A stretch of 64,000 bases of DNA, taken from NCBI GenBank assembly GCA_027484685.1, contig JAIXSO010000013.1:1-64000 (forward strand). Direction: 5' to 3'. Source of the stretch: Bacteroidota bacterium. Lineage in GTDB: Bacteria; Bacteroidota; Bacteroidia; UKL13-3. Positions 43,775-54,119 of the stretch are shown piece by piece. Positions within the stretch are counted from its first letter, which is position 1, and every line of letters begins with the position of its first letter. Made by a program: the position numbers and the translations under genes. Under the pieces are notes generated by a model. The model saw only the letters and a program-made list of their open reading frames with translations. It had not been told where the DNA came from and did not search any database.

Positions 43775-45436
43775 ATGTTACAAAAGTTAAGTATAAAAAA
43801 TTACGCTATTATTAAGCAAGTTGAAATTGAATTTCATAAAGGCTTAAATATTATAACTGGTGAAACTGGTGCTGGAAAATCTATTTTAATGGGTGCATTG
43901 GGTTTGGTTCTTGGCGAAAGAGCTGATGCTAAAGCTATTATGAATGGTGAGGAAAAGTGTGTTATAGAATCTCATTTTTATATTAAACCATATAAACTAC
44001 AAACTTTTTTTAACGAAACAGAACTTGATTACGATGACAATTGCATTGTAAGACGCGAAATTACTTCTAATGGAAAATCAAGAGCTTTTGTAAACGATAC
44101 TCCTGTAAATTTAAATCAATTAAAAGATTTAGGAGCCCTTTTGGTTGATATTGTTAGTCAACACGAAACTTTGGCATTGAACGATTTGGTTTTTCAACTT
44201 TCAATTGTAGATGCTATTGCCGAAAATGATGAACTTTTAGCGGATTACAAACAAACATTTAATACTTACAAAAAAGCTGAAAAGCAATTAAGCGAATTAA
44301 TTGAAAAGGAAGCAAAATCGAAGCAAGACGAAGATTATTTTAAGTTTATTTTGAATGAATTGGTGGAGGCTAATTTGCAAGAAAATGAACAAACAGAACT
44401 AGAGGAAAACCTAAATATTTTAAGCAATGCTGAAGAAATAAAAGCAGCAACATATAATGCTTATGCATCGTTAGATATGGCAGAGCCAAGTTTAATTGAT
44501 CAATTGCGAAGCATAAAAGGAAGTTTAGCTCCAGTAATTAAGCATAACAAAGCTATTGGTGAGTTAAGCAATAGAATGGAGCAATGCATTGTAGAGCTTA
44601 AAGATATAGCTGCCGAGTTAGATGAAATAGCTGATAAAACACAAGCCAATCCTGATGAATTAGCAAGTGTTGAAGAACGTTTACAGTTATTGTATAATTT
44701 ACAAAAAAAGCATCGTGTTGCAACCAATGTGGAGTTGTTACAATTACAACAAAAACTAGAAAATGATCTATTGGCAACAGTTTCCTTACAAACTGAAATA
44801 GAAAATTTAAATGTAAGATTAGTTGAGCTAAAAGCAGGTTTAATTAGTAAAGCGCAGCATTTAAGTAAAAAACGCACCGAAATTATTCCATTAATTGAGC
44901 AAAAAGTAAAAGAACTTTTATTACAAGTAGCTATGCCAGATGCTAGTTTAAAGATAAGTAACGAAACACTAACTGATAATGAGTTGAATGCTGTTGGAAT
45001 AGATAAAATTGAATTTTTATTTGCCGCCAATAAAGGTTCTAGTTATCAACCAATTAATAAAGTAGCAAGTGGGGGAGAGTTAAGCCGATTGATGCTTTGT
45101 ATTAAATCGTTAATTAGCGAAAAGGTAAATTTACCAAGCATTGTTTTTGATGAAATTGATACAGGAATAAGTGGTGAAGCTGCTTTAAAAGTTTCGGAAG
45201 TGTTAAAAAAACACGCTTTAAAACACCAAGTTTTAGCCATTACGCATTTACCGCAAATTGCTGCAAAAGCCGATGCACATTTTAACGTTTATAAGCAAAG
45301 TGGAACTGATAAAACGTACTCAAATATTAGATTACTTGATAAATTGGAACAAATTAATGAAATTGCTGTGATGTTGAGCGGAAATAATCCAACAGAACAA
45401 GTTTTATTAGCCGCCAAAGAATTGATGAATAACTAA
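43775..45436 (+). CDS. recN: DNA repair protein RecN
   Basis: 553 residues, SMC-like: Walker A TGETGAGKSILMGALG (about 29-44) and 'GNGKSRAFVNDTPVNLNQLKDLG'-type block, a central coiled coil (150-390), the ABC signature ASGGELSRLMLCIK and Walker B VFDEIDTGISG, with 'LAITHLPQIAA' after it. Helps repair of double-strand breaks. Length is normal for the family. Confidence 0.95.
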   Translation: MLQKLSIKNYAIIKQVEIEFHKGLNIITGETGAGKSILMGALGLVLGERADAKAIMNGEEKCVIESHFYIKPYKLQTFFNETELDYDDNCIVRREITSNGKSRAFVNDTPVNLNQLKDLGALLVDIVSQHETLALNDLVFQLSIVDAIAENDELLADYKQTFNTYKKAEKQLSELIEKEAKSKQDEDYFKFILNELVEANLQENEQTELEENLNILSNAEEIKAATYNAYASLDMAEPSLIDQLRSIKGSLAPVIKHNKAIGELSNRMEQCIVELKDIAAELDEIADKTQANPDELASVEERLQLLYNLQKKHRVATNVELLQLQQKLENDLLATVSLQTEIENLNVRLVELKAGLISKAQHLSKKRTEIIPLIEQKVKELLLQVAMPDASLKISNETLTDNELNAVGIDKIEFLFAANKGSSYQPINKVASGGELSRLMLCIKSLISEKVNLPSIVFDEIDTGISGEAALKVSEVLKKHALKHQVLAITHLPQIAAKADAHFNVYKQSGTDKTYSNIRLLDKLEQINEIAVMLSGNNPTEQVLLAAKELMNN

Positions 45437-45442
45437 TTATTG

Positions 45443-46663
45443 ATGAAGGAAAAATTTATTACATATAAACAGCAAATCATGCTATTTTTTTTATGGCTAT
45501 CTGTTGTTTCATTGTTTGTAATTGATACATTTAGAGCTCTTTCTAGCATTGCTATGATTGGCTTTACTTTAACAGGTTTGTTATCAACTCAGCCTAAAAA
45601 TTGGTTTAAAAATCTACAATTAAATAAGCCTCTTTTATTTCTAGTAATTAGTTTCTTGGTTTTAATTCCTTCTGTTTTATATTCAAGCAACTTAAAATAT
45701 TTTGGTTTAAGAATTCAAATTTTGTTGCCATTTTTGGTAATGCCATTTGCTTACGCACAAACCGAAGAATTTTCTGCTAAACAGAAAAAAGTAATTTCGT
45801 ATACGTTTATTTTTGGTGTTTTAGCAACAGCTATTCAAGCATTGGTGTATTATTATAACCATCAAAGTGAGATAAACCAAGCTTATTTAGAAAGTAGGGT
45901 TATGCCAACCGCTATTTCGCATCATCCAACTTATAGTTTAATGTGTGCTTTTTCTATCTATTTGTTATACAATGCATTTAAGGTAGAAAAAAACATTAAC
46001 CTGAAGTTTTTTTTAGTAGCCATAACACTTTTTTTGGTAGTTTTTATACATATTTTTTCCGTTAGAGCTGGCTTAATGGCTTTTTATATTTTGGTTTTAC
46101 TTATTTTTTATGAACAAATAATCTTAAAAAAGCAGTATTTATTGGCCATTGCAATAGGCATTTTATGCGTAGCTATTGCAATAAGTACATTTTTATATTC
46201 GCCAACTATTCGAAATAAAATAGCCAATACTCAAAACGATATAGAAAATTACAAATCAGGTGGAAGCGTTAATAATCAGTCACTTGGAAGTAGGGTTATT
46301 TCCTATAAAAATGCCATCGAAATAACCGAAAATTCTTCATGGCTTTTAGGCTGTGGTTTAGGCGATATTGAAGATTTAAATAATGATTTATTTACCCAAA
46401 AATATCCTGACGTAACCAAACGAATCATCCCACATAATCAATTTCTATTTTACTTAGCTTCCATTGGAATATTAGGATTGCTTATTTTTACAATTGCCTT
46501 TTATTATCCATTGTTTACTAATTTTAAAAACTTGAATTTGATAGCCCATTATTTGGTAATTTCAGTGGCATTTTTAATTGAAGCTTTCCTCACTACTCAA
46601 TTGGGAGTTGCTTTCTGCATTATTTTTCTAATATTATTTATCAATAGAGCAAAGGTAGTTTAA
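45443..46663 (+). CDS. O-antigen ligase / polymerase-like membrane protein
   Basis: 406 residues from the ATG at 45443, with about ten membrane helices. The large periplasmic loop with 'SVRAGLMAFYILVL' and the later 'GSRVISYKNAIEITENSSWLLGCGLGDIEDL ... PHNQFLFYLASIGILGLLIF' is the Wzy_C/O-antigen ligase pattern (the H of PHNQ is conserved). Likely joins or polymerises surface glycans; substrate not predictable. Lies 6 bases after recN. Confidence 0.85.
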   Translation: MKEKFITYKQQIMLFFLWLSVVSLFVIDTFRALSSIAMIGFTLTGLLSTQPKNWFKNLQLNKPLLFLVISFLVLIPSVLYSSNLKYFGLRIQILLPFLVMPFAYAQTEEFSAKQKKVISYTFIFGVLATAIQALVYYYNHQSEINQAYLESRVMPTAISHHPTYSLMCAFSIYLLYNAFKVEKNINLKFFLVAITLFLVVFIHIFSVRAGLMAFYILVLLIFYEQIILKKQYLLAIAIGILCVAIAISTFLYSPTIRNKIANTQNDIENYKSGGSVNNQSLGSRVISYKNAIEITENSSWLLGCGLGDIEDLNNDLFTQKYPDVTKRIIPHNQFLFYLASIGILGLLIFTIAFYYPLFTNFKNLNLIAHYLVISVAFLIEAFLTTQLGVAFCIIFLILFINRAKVV

Positions 46664-46751
46664 AACGATTTTTATCAATGTGGACAAACATTGAAAAACA
46701 TCAATTGGCAAAAACTTAAAAAAGTTTACTTTTGCCAAAACCCAAACCACC

Positions 46752-47852
46752 TTGAATAAGTTAATTAATAAATTTCCTGCAGTGTTACTTTTAGCCGATG
46801 GCACTGTTTTTAAAGGCACTTCTATTGGTAAAATTGGTACAACAGTTGGCGAAATATGCTTTAACACAGGCATGACAGGCTACCAAGAAGTATTTACCGA
46901 CCCTAGTTATTTTGGACAAATTTTAGTAGAAACCAATGTTCATATTGGAAACTACGGAATTCACAACGATGAAATTGAAAGCGATGATATCAAAATTGCT
47001 GGTTTAGTTTGCAAAAGTTTTAACATAGTTCACGATAGAAAACAAGCCAATCAAACCATTCAAGAGTATTTTGCTTTGAATAATTTAGTAGGTATTGCCG
47101 ATGTAGATACCAGAGCAATTGTGCGTCATATTCGCCAAAAAGGTGCTATGAATTGCATTATTTCATCTGAGGAAAAATCAATTAAAGAATTACAAGCTGA
47201 ATTGGCTAAAGCTCCTTCAATGGAAGGTTTAGAACTTTCGAGTAAAGTATCAACTACAGAAACTTATTATATCGGAAATCCTGAGGCTAGCCGTAGAGTA
47301 GCTGTGTTAGATTTAGGTATTAAGAAAAATATTTTACGTTGCTTAGCCGATAGAGATAATTATTTAGCTGTTTATAATTGCAAAACATCTTTCGAGGAAA
47401 TGATGAAATTCAATCCTAACGGTTTTATGATCTCTAATGGTCCTGGCGATCCAAGTGTAATGCCTTACGCGGTAGAAACAGTTAAGCAAATTGTTGATTC
47501 AGGTGTTCCTTTGTTTGGAATTTGTTTAGGTCATCAAATATTAGCCGAAAGCCAAGGTTTACAAACTTTCAAAATGTTTAATGGTCATCGTGGTTTAAAC
47601 CATCCGGTAAAAAATTTAGTAACAGGTTTTGCAGAGATAACTTCTCAAAATCATGGTTTTGCAGTAAAAGCTGATGATGTAAATAGTAACGAAAATATTG
47701 AAGTTACACATATTAACCTAAACGATAATACTATTGAAGGTATTAGATTAAAAGGTAAAAAAGCATTTTCGGTTCAATACCATCCTGAAGCTGCTCCTGG
47801 TCCACACGATAGCCGCTATTTATTCGATGATTTTGTTAAATTAATGAATTAA
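46752..47852 (+). CDS. carA: Carbamoyl-phosphate synthase small subunit
   Basis: 366 residues. N-terminal domain 'LLLADGTVFKGTSIGKIGTTVGEICFNTGMTGYQE' and a C-terminal class I glutamine amidotransferase with the nucleophile Cys in PLFGICLGHQILA and the partner His in YHPEAAPGPHD. Supplies ammonia from glutamine for carbamoyl phosphate (pyrimidine and arginine synthesis). Starts at TTG; no better start upstream. Confidence 0.95.
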   Translation: MNKLINKFPAVLLLADGTVFKGTSIGKIGTTVGEICFNTGMTGYQEVFTDPSYFGQILVETNVHIGNYGIHNDEIESDDIKIAGLVCKSFNIVHDRKQANQTIQEYFALNNLVGIADVDTRAIVRHIRQKGAMNCIISSEEKSIKELQAELAKAPSMEGLELSSKVSTTETYYIGNPEASRRVAVLDLGIKKNILRCLADRDNYLAVYNCKTSFEEMMKFNPNGFMISNGPGDPSVMPYAVETVKQIVDSGVPLFGICLGHQILAESQGLQTFKMFNGHRGLNHPVKNLVTGFAEITSQNHGFAVKADDVNSNENIEVTHINLNDNTIEGIRLKGKKAFSVQYHPEAAPGPHDSRYLFDDFVKLMN

Positions 47853-47907
47853 AAATAAAGCAATTTTTATTTTTTAAGTTTAATTAATAGATTGCATTTA
47901 AAAATAA

Positions 47908-49221
<1,314 letters not shown>

Positions 49222-49248
49222 TTGAAGTAAATTATATTAAAAAGCCTT

Positions 49249-49276
49249 TCAAGGTTGGTATTTTTACCAACCTTGA
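49249..49276 (+). terminator. Hairpin terminator after eno
   Basis: A perfect 12-bp stem, TCAAGGTTGGTA with TACCAACCTTGA, around TTTT, 28 bases behind the enolase stop. The T-run after it is short (TTTG TTT). It also shows that the divIC start must lie further downstream. Confidence 0.8.
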
Positions 49277-49296
49277 TTTGTTTAAAACCACAAAAA

Positions 49297-49596
49297 GTGA
49301 AGCGTTTTATAGTTAAATATTATTCTTTTATTGTAAATAAATATGCCATTGCTACGGCTGTATTTTTGTTTATTTTGATATTTAGCGACCGTAATGGATT
49401 ACTTTATCAGTGGGAGCAAAGCCGCACTTACAGTAAGGTTTTAGAGGAAAATGAATACTTTAAAGAGGAAATAAAAAAGTTGCAATACGACCACGATAAT
49501 CTATTTTCTAATCCAAAAAATTTAGAAAAATATGCCCGTGAAAAGTACCTTATGAAACGTGATGATGAAGACGTTTTTATTATTGTAAAAAAATAG
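49297..49596 (+). CDS. Cell-division protein of the FtsB/DivIC family
   Basis: 99 residues from a GTG at 49297. The in-frame TTG at 49255 would put the first 14 codons in the terminator hairpin and is rejected. One membrane segment (about 13-31) is followed by a coiled coil ('KVLEENEYFKEEIKKLQYDHDNLFSNP') and the family end 'LEKYAREKYLMKRDDEDVFII'. Part of the septal FtsQLB/DivIC complex. Confidence 0.88.
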   Translation: MKRFIVKYYSFIVNKYAIATAVFLFILIFSDRNGLLYQWEQSRTYSKVLEENEYFKEEIKKLQYDHDNLFSNPKNLEKYAREKYLMKRDDEDVFIIVKK

Positions 49597-49638
49597 CTTG
49601 TTATTTAAATTGATAATCTTACATTTGCACACCCAATG

Positions 49639-49657
49639 AAGGGAGGTGTAAAGGGAT
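49639..49657 (+). promoter_or_regulatory. Strong Shine-Dalgarno site in front of rpsU
   Basis: AAGGGAGGTG, a 7-base match (GGAGGTG) to the anti-Shine-Dalgarno sequence, sits nine bases before the ATG. Hardly any other gene in the window has such a site. An upstream ACACC (49629-49633) could pair with GGTGT (49645-49649) and cover part of it. Confidence 0.85.
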
Positions 49658-49852
49658 ATGATATATATTAACGTTAAAGAAAACGAATCATTAGATAAAG
49701 CTTTAAAAAAGTTTAAAAAGAAATTCGAAAAAACAGGTGTTGTAAAAGAATTGCGCGCTCGCCAATCATTTGTAAAACCATGTATTAAAAATCGTATGCA
49801 AAGCATTCGTGCTGCCTACAAACAAAAAATGCAACAACAAATTGAAGGATAA
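49658..49852 (+). CDS. rpsU: 30S ribosomal protein bS21
   Basis: 64 residues: 'VKENESLDKALKKFKKKFEKTGVVKELRARQSFVKP' is the bS21 signature, with a basic tail. In Bacteroidota bS21 helps hide the 3' end of 16S rRNA, so that most mRNAs are read without Shine-Dalgarno pairing; the strong site before this gene fits autoregulation. Followed by a terminator. Confidence 0.97.
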   Translation: MIYINVKENESLDKALKKFKKKFEKTGVVKELRARQSFVKPCIKNRMQSIRAAYKQKMQQQIEG

Positions 49853-49876
49853 TTGTAAAAATTTCCTAAATATTAA

Positions 49877-49905
49877 AAAAAGCCCACTTCAAGTGGGCTT
49901 TTTAT
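49877..49905 (+). terminator. Rho-independent terminator after rpsU
   Basis: AGCCCACT pairs with AGTGGGCT around a 3-base loop, flanked by A- and T-runs, 24 bases after the stop codon. Confidence 0.95.
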
Positions 49906-49955
49906 TTGTATTTTACAGTATAAAATAGCATAATTGCGCCTCATAAAAATTAAAA

Positions 49956-50543
49956 ATGAAAAAAATAGCCTTTACCATATTAGCAATTTCAACTTTAGTA
50001 TTTTTTGCATGTGAAGAGAAAAAGGACGATAAGCCTGCAACTACTACTACAGCTACAACTAGCACTACTAGTACAACTAGCACTACTAGTACAACTAGCA
50101 CTACCAGTACAACTGGAGCAACCTATTATATTAGCGCAAGTTTCAATGGAGTAAACACGCAGTTTACCAATTTAACAGTTTATAGAGATGAAACAGAAGG
50201 TAATGTTTCATTACTTATTGTTGCCAATAATACAACATCTGAAAAGCCATCTATTGAGTTTAATTTAAAACAACCCGTTTCTGGTTGGGCTGATAACTTA
50301 AGTTATGCTTTAAATATGGAACAAAGCTCTAGTTATGTTAAATATACTACAGCTGCAGGCAGGGTATATACTAGCAGTTTAATAAATATTGATGATCAAC
50401 CTTTCAATATTAACTTTAGCAAACTTGAGTTTACTAAAGGTGGAAGTGTAGTAGCTACCATGAATGGTGATTTAGCAATTGATACTGATACAAGTAGGGT
50501 GAAAATTGTAAGTGGTAAATTAAACTTAATTTGCGACAATTAG
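49956..50543 (+). CDS. Lipoprotein with Thr/Ser repeat linker
   Basis: 195 residues: lipoprotein signal (VFFACEEKKDD, Cys about 19), a Thr/Ser-only linker (about 27-53, TTSTTS repeated) and a beta-rich globular domain to the end. The linker may be O-glycosylated, since Bacteroidota glycosylate D-S/T motifs and similar, but this is inference. No domain recognised in the C-terminal part. Confidence 0.75.
   Translation: MKKIAFTILAISTLVFFACEEKKDDKPATTTTATTSTTSTTSTTSTTSTTSTTGATYYISASFNGVNTQFTNLTVYRDETEGNVSLLIVANNTTSEKPSIEFNLKQPVSGWADNLSYALNMEQSSSYVKYTTAAGRVYTSSLINIDDQPFNINFSKLEFTKGGSVVATMNGDLAIDTDTSRVKIVSGKLNLICDN
50055..50116. repeat. 18-bp in-frame tandem repeat within the lipoprotein gene
   Basis: ACAACTAGCACTACTAGT repeated three times (the third with one change) plus a partial fourth copy. 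Each unit is six codons, TTSTTS, so copy-number change would alter the linker length without a frameshift. Confidence 0.92.
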
Positions 50544-50641
50544 ATTTAATTCTAGTATAAAGGGCGTATTTTTTTTGCTGTTGAAAATAAAACACAGTAA
50601 GTTAACGTTTATATTTATATTTGATTTTTTCCCAATACCAA

Positions 50642-51874
50642 ATGCTAAAAAAAATATTATATATAATAATAGGAGTAACATTTATTAACGCTGTTGGCGC
50701 TCAATCAATTATGAGCGATAACAGCGTTTTTCTTGCTTCTATTGATTCTAATACCATAAAACTTAGAAATAAATTGTTTCCTACCGTTTGGCAAGGGGAC
50801 TTAAATATTTATGGTTTTGAGGAAAATGAAGTTCCTGTTTATTCTGATGAAGATATAAAAACTCGCTTGAGTCTGTTAGAATCAGAAATTCCATTAGATT
50901 ATAACGATCAAGTTAGACCTTACATAGATTTATATACCGTAAGAAAACGTAAGTTACTAGCAAAGGTATTAACTTTATCTAAACTATATTTTCCAACCAT
51001 CGAGGAAATTTTTGATAGAGAAGGAATTCCTTTGGAGATGAAATATTTAGCAGTTATTGAGTCTGCTTTGAACCATGCCGCAACTAGCCCTGTTGGTGCA
51101 GCAGGAATGTGGCAATTTATGGCCCCTACAGGCAATATGTATGGTTTAAAAACCACCAGTAATTTAGATGAAAGAAGAGATTTTATAAAATCAACTGAGG
51201 CCTCGGTTAAGTATTTTAAAAATTCGTATAGAGTTTATGGAGATTGGTTATTGGTTATTGCAAGCTATAACTGTGGAGTTGGTAATGTAAATAAAGCAAT
51301 CAGAAAAAGTGGTGGCAAAAGAAATTTCTGGGCTATTATGCCTTATTTGCCTCGCGAAACACGTGGTTATGTGCCAGCTTTTATAGCTGCTGCTTATGCC
51401 ATGAACTATGCTTCAGAACATAATATTTATCCTGCTGAATTGGAGTTAAATTATCATACCGATACCATTCAGGTTGATAATAGATATTCATTAGACCAGC
51501 TTTCAATGGCTTTAGATATTCCTTTAGCAGAACTTAAAACTTTAAATCCATCTCTAAAAAGAGGCTATATTCCATTTACAGGTAGCAAAATTACTTTAAC
51601 TTTACCTTACAATAAAATCATTAAGTTTTCGGCAATCAATAATTTAGAAAACTTAAATTTAGCCGATGAGCAATTGATGGCTTTGGCAAATTCAAGACCA
51701 AAAGTTAAACCTGTTCCGGAAACCATTTTTTACAGAGTACAAAAAGGTGATTTGCTTGCAAGCATTGCCAATGAATACGATGTAACTGTTAAGCAAATAA
51801 AAAAATGGAATAGGCTAAAAACTAATAAAGTAAAAAAAGGTCAGCGATTAAAAATTTACACCAATAAAGCTTAG
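50642..51874 (+). CDS. MltD-like lytic transglycosylase with LysM domains
   Basis: 410 residues from the ATG at 50642 (an upstream in-frame TTG at 50621 would put seven residues before the signal peptide). A signal peptide (1-20) precedes a transglycosylase SLT domain (about 120-260) with the catalytic glutamate in LAVIESALNHAATSPVGAAGMWQF and the 'ASYNCGVGNVNKAI' block. A weak LysM follows near 290-330 and a clear one at the C-terminus ('YRVQKGDLLASIANEYDVTVKQIKKWN'). It cleaves peptidoglycan with anhydro-muropeptide formation. Confidence 0.92.
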   Translation: MLKKILYIIIGVTFINAVGAQSIMSDNSVFLASIDSNTIKLRNKLFPTVWQGDLNIYGFEENEVPVYSDEDIKTRLSLLESEIPLDYNDQVRPYIDLYTVRKRKLLAKVLTLSKLYFPTIEEIFDREGIPLEMKYLAVIESALNHAATSPVGAAGMWQFMAPTGNMYGLKTTSNLDERRDFIKSTEASVKYFKNSYRVYGDWLLVIASYNCGVGNVNKAIRKSGGKRNFWAIMPYLPRETRGYVPAFIAAAYAMNYASEHNIYPAELELNYHTDTIQVDNRYSLDQLSMALDIPLAELKTLNPSLKRGYIPFTGSKITLTLPYNKIIKFSAINNLENLNLADEQLMALANSRPKVKPVPETIFYRVQKGDLLASIANEYDVTVKQIKKWNRLKTNKVKKGQRLKIYTNKA

Positions 51875-51895
51875 TGAAAACTAAGCTTTTTTTTT
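51867..51895 (+). terminator. Terminator overlapping the transglycosylase stop codon
   Basis: AAGCTTAG-T pairs with A-CTAAGCTT around GAAA, followed by a long T-run. The TAG stop lies inside the left arm. Confidence 0.9.
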
Positions 51896-52039
51896 GTTTT
51901 TAAATTAATGATGTACTGATTGGTAAATGGAGCTTAAGATTGTTTTAAATAAAATAATATTGTTAATAAAAACAAGCTAAACATCAAATGTAAGACTTAT
52001 TTTTCAACTAAATTTGAAAACAATTTAATTAAATAATAA

Positions 52040-52927
52040 ATGGAGATATTAGGTAACGAACAACATAAAATTATTCATGGAGATGCTTTGGAAGCACTAA
52101 AAATGCTTCCAGATAACTCTGTTGATTTGATTTTTGCCGATCCACCCTATAATATTGGTAAAAACTTTAATGGACACATAGAAAAATGGAGGACTGAGGA
52201 ATCATATTTGAATTGGTGCTATGAGTGGCTCGATTTATGTATTAAAAAACTCAAACCAAACGGTAGTTTTTATGTAATGACTGCAACACAGTTCATGCCT
52301 TATTTTGATATTTACTTGCGAAATAAACTAACTATACTTTCAAGACTTATTTGGTCTTATGATAGTTCTGGTGTGCAGGCAAAAAAATACTATGGCTCAA
52401 TGTATGAGCCGATTTTGTTTTGTGTTAAGGATAAAAACAATTACACATTCAATACTAGTGATATTTTAGTAGAAGCTAAAACAGGAGCAAAACGAAAACT
52501 TATTGATTATCGTAAAGCCGTTCCAACTGTATATAATTCAGAGAAAGTTCCTGGTAATGTTTGGGAATTTTCAAGGGTCCGTTATCGTATGGATGAATAT
52601 GAAAATCATCCAACGCAAAAGCCAATAGCTTTATTAGAGAGAATTATTAAAGCAAGTTCTCGCAATGGAGATTTAGTTTTGGATCCATTTTCCGGAACTT
52701 TTACGACCTGCTTTGTTGCAAAGGAACTTGGCCGAAATTCTATTGGAATAGAACTGCAAGACGCGTATGTAAAAATCGGCTTAAGGAGATTACAGTTAGC
52801 CAAAGAATTTAAAGGTGAAAAATTAGAGAAGGAAATTCGAACTTACGAAACAGAGAAATTAGCTGCCGCTAACACATTAAGATTATTTGAAGAACCAAAT
52901 GGAAAATATATTCACAGCAAACATTAA
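52040..52927 (+). CDS. Type II DNA methyltransferase (N6-adenine/N4-cytosine, beta class)
   Basis: 295 residues. Catalytic motif IV DPPYNIG (34-40) comes before the SAM motif DPFSGT (215-220), the beta-class order; 'HPTQKP' (190-195) is also present. N6-adenine is more likely than N4-cytosine because of DPPY. It should protect the host site of the endonuclease encoded next, which it overlaps by 29 bases. The gene pair sits between a terminated transglycosylase gene and the parC gene, as an inserted cassette would. Confidence 0.92.
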   Translation: MEILGNEQHKIIHGDALEALKMLPDNSVDLIFADPPYNIGKNFNGHIEKWRTEESYLNWCYEWLDLCIKKLKPNGSFYVMTATQFMPYFDIYLRNKLTILSRLIWSYDSSGVQAKKYYGSMYEPILFCVKDKNNYTFNTSDILVEAKTGAKRKLIDYRKAVPTVYNSEKVPGNVWEFSRVRYRMDEYENHPTQKPIALLERIIKASSRNGDLVLDPFSGTFTTCFVAKELGRNSIGIELQDAYVKIGLRRLQLAKEFKGEKLEKEIRTYETEKLAAANTLRLFEEPNGKYIHSKH

Positions 52928-54023
52928 ATCAATTTTAGAAAAACACTTTGGCAAAAATCGTGCTAGTGATATTTTCGAAAAGAGCCTAATTATTCAATAC
53001 ATAAATGAAAAAACTCGTTCAGCAAATAAGGGCTCAAAATCTCGTTCAAGCTTCGCGAATCTATATGCAATTTATGTTATCGTAGAAGATTATATAGCAC
53101 ATCATTTTGATAAAAAAGGTGGTTACTCAAAATATGAAGGTGCAGCGTTTGTAAATTTATTCAAGCGACAAAGAGAATTACCTTTTGGAAGTAAACTTCA
53201 AAATCATGCGTTAAATAATAGGATGAACTCTGAGTTTCAAAAATATTTTCCAAGTTCAGAGCTAATCCCGATTCTTCGTAATCATGATACAAATCGGTAT
53301 TGGATAAATGAAAACCTTTTGAAAATTAAGGTTGGAAATACCAATTACAATATTGCAAATGTGATTATAGAAGTTATTGACGAGTATTCTAAGACAAAGC
53401 AAGATGCTTTTCAACGTTTCGTAAAAACTTGTGAGGAATTACAAGAAATTGGTAAAACAACACCGAAAAAAATTGAAGAGTTTGTAATTGGATTGCTGGC
53501 ACCAAATGTTGATGCAAGACTATTCGAAATAGTTAGTTACTCAATTCTTAAGTATTTCTATCACGATCAGAAAATTTTCTGGGGCTATGAAGTCGAAAAA
53601 CTCAATAAAGAAAATTTAAAATTATATAAAACAGGAAGAACCAATGCTAATGATGGTGGTATAGACTTTGTAATGAAGCCACTAGGTAGATTTTTTCAAG
53701 TAACAGAAACATTGGACTTTAAAAAATACTTTCTTGATATTGACAAAATTCAAAAATATCCAATCACTTTTGTAATTAAATCAACCGAACCCACTAAAGA
53801 CCTTTTAAAGAAAATTAGAGAGAATGCAAGTAAAACGTATTCAATTAAATTAATTGTTGACAAATATATGGGCTGTATTGAAGAAGTTATTAATATTCCT
53901 ACTCTGAATAAAAGATTTAATCAAGCTGTAAAACAAGGATATTTAAACAAAATTCTTGATGAAGTTGTAATTCAAAGCAAAGTAGAGTTTAATTACGAAG
54001 AAGATAATAATATTCAGGAATAG
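52899..54023 (+). CDS. Probable type II restriction endonuclease
   Basis: 374 residues from the ATG at 52899 (a TTG twelve bases earlier is possible). I recognise no named enzyme. A likely PD-(D/E)xK core is 'ANDGGIDFVMK ... GRFFQVTE' (D256 and Q267-V-T-E270), preceded by a helical N-terminal region. The lysine usual after Q-x is not in the standard place (QVT instead of QVK/QCK), K273 or nearby residues may substitute. Identification rests mainly on the overlap with the methyltransferase gene. Recognition site unknown. Confidence 0.75.
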   Translation: MENIFTANIKSILEKHFGKNRASDIFEKSLIIQYINEKTRSANKGSKSRSSFANLYAIYVIVEDYIAHHFDKKGGYSKYEGAAFVNLFKRQRELPFGSKLQNHALNNRMNSEFQKYFPSSELIPILRNHDTNRYWINENLLKIKVGNTNYNIANVIIEVIDEYSKTKQDAFQRFVKTCEELQEIGKTTPKKIEEFVIGLLAPNVDARLFEIVSYSILKYFYHDQKIFWGYEVEKLNKENLKLYKTGRTNANDGGIDFVMKPLGRFFQVTETLDFKKYFLDIDKIQKYPITFVIKSTEPTKDLLKKIRENASKTYSIKLIVDKYMGCIEEVINIPTLNKRFNQAVKQGYLNKILDEVVIQSKVEFNYEEDNNIQE

Positions 54024-54119
54024 TAAACAATAGTTATGCATAATAATGCTAAAATTGTGGATAGTACATTGTATATTTTAAATAAATTTGTTTGCTTTTA
54101 AATACTATAAAAATTATTG

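Noticed and set aside
44500-45030. 176-codon frame on the minus strand
   Set aside because: Shadow of recN; low-complexity Ser/Cys/Asn-rich translation with no known motif.
49255-49299. Earlier start for the DivIC gene
   Set aside because: The first codons would lie in the enolase terminator hairpin and encode no membrane-protein start; GTG at 49297 fits the family length.
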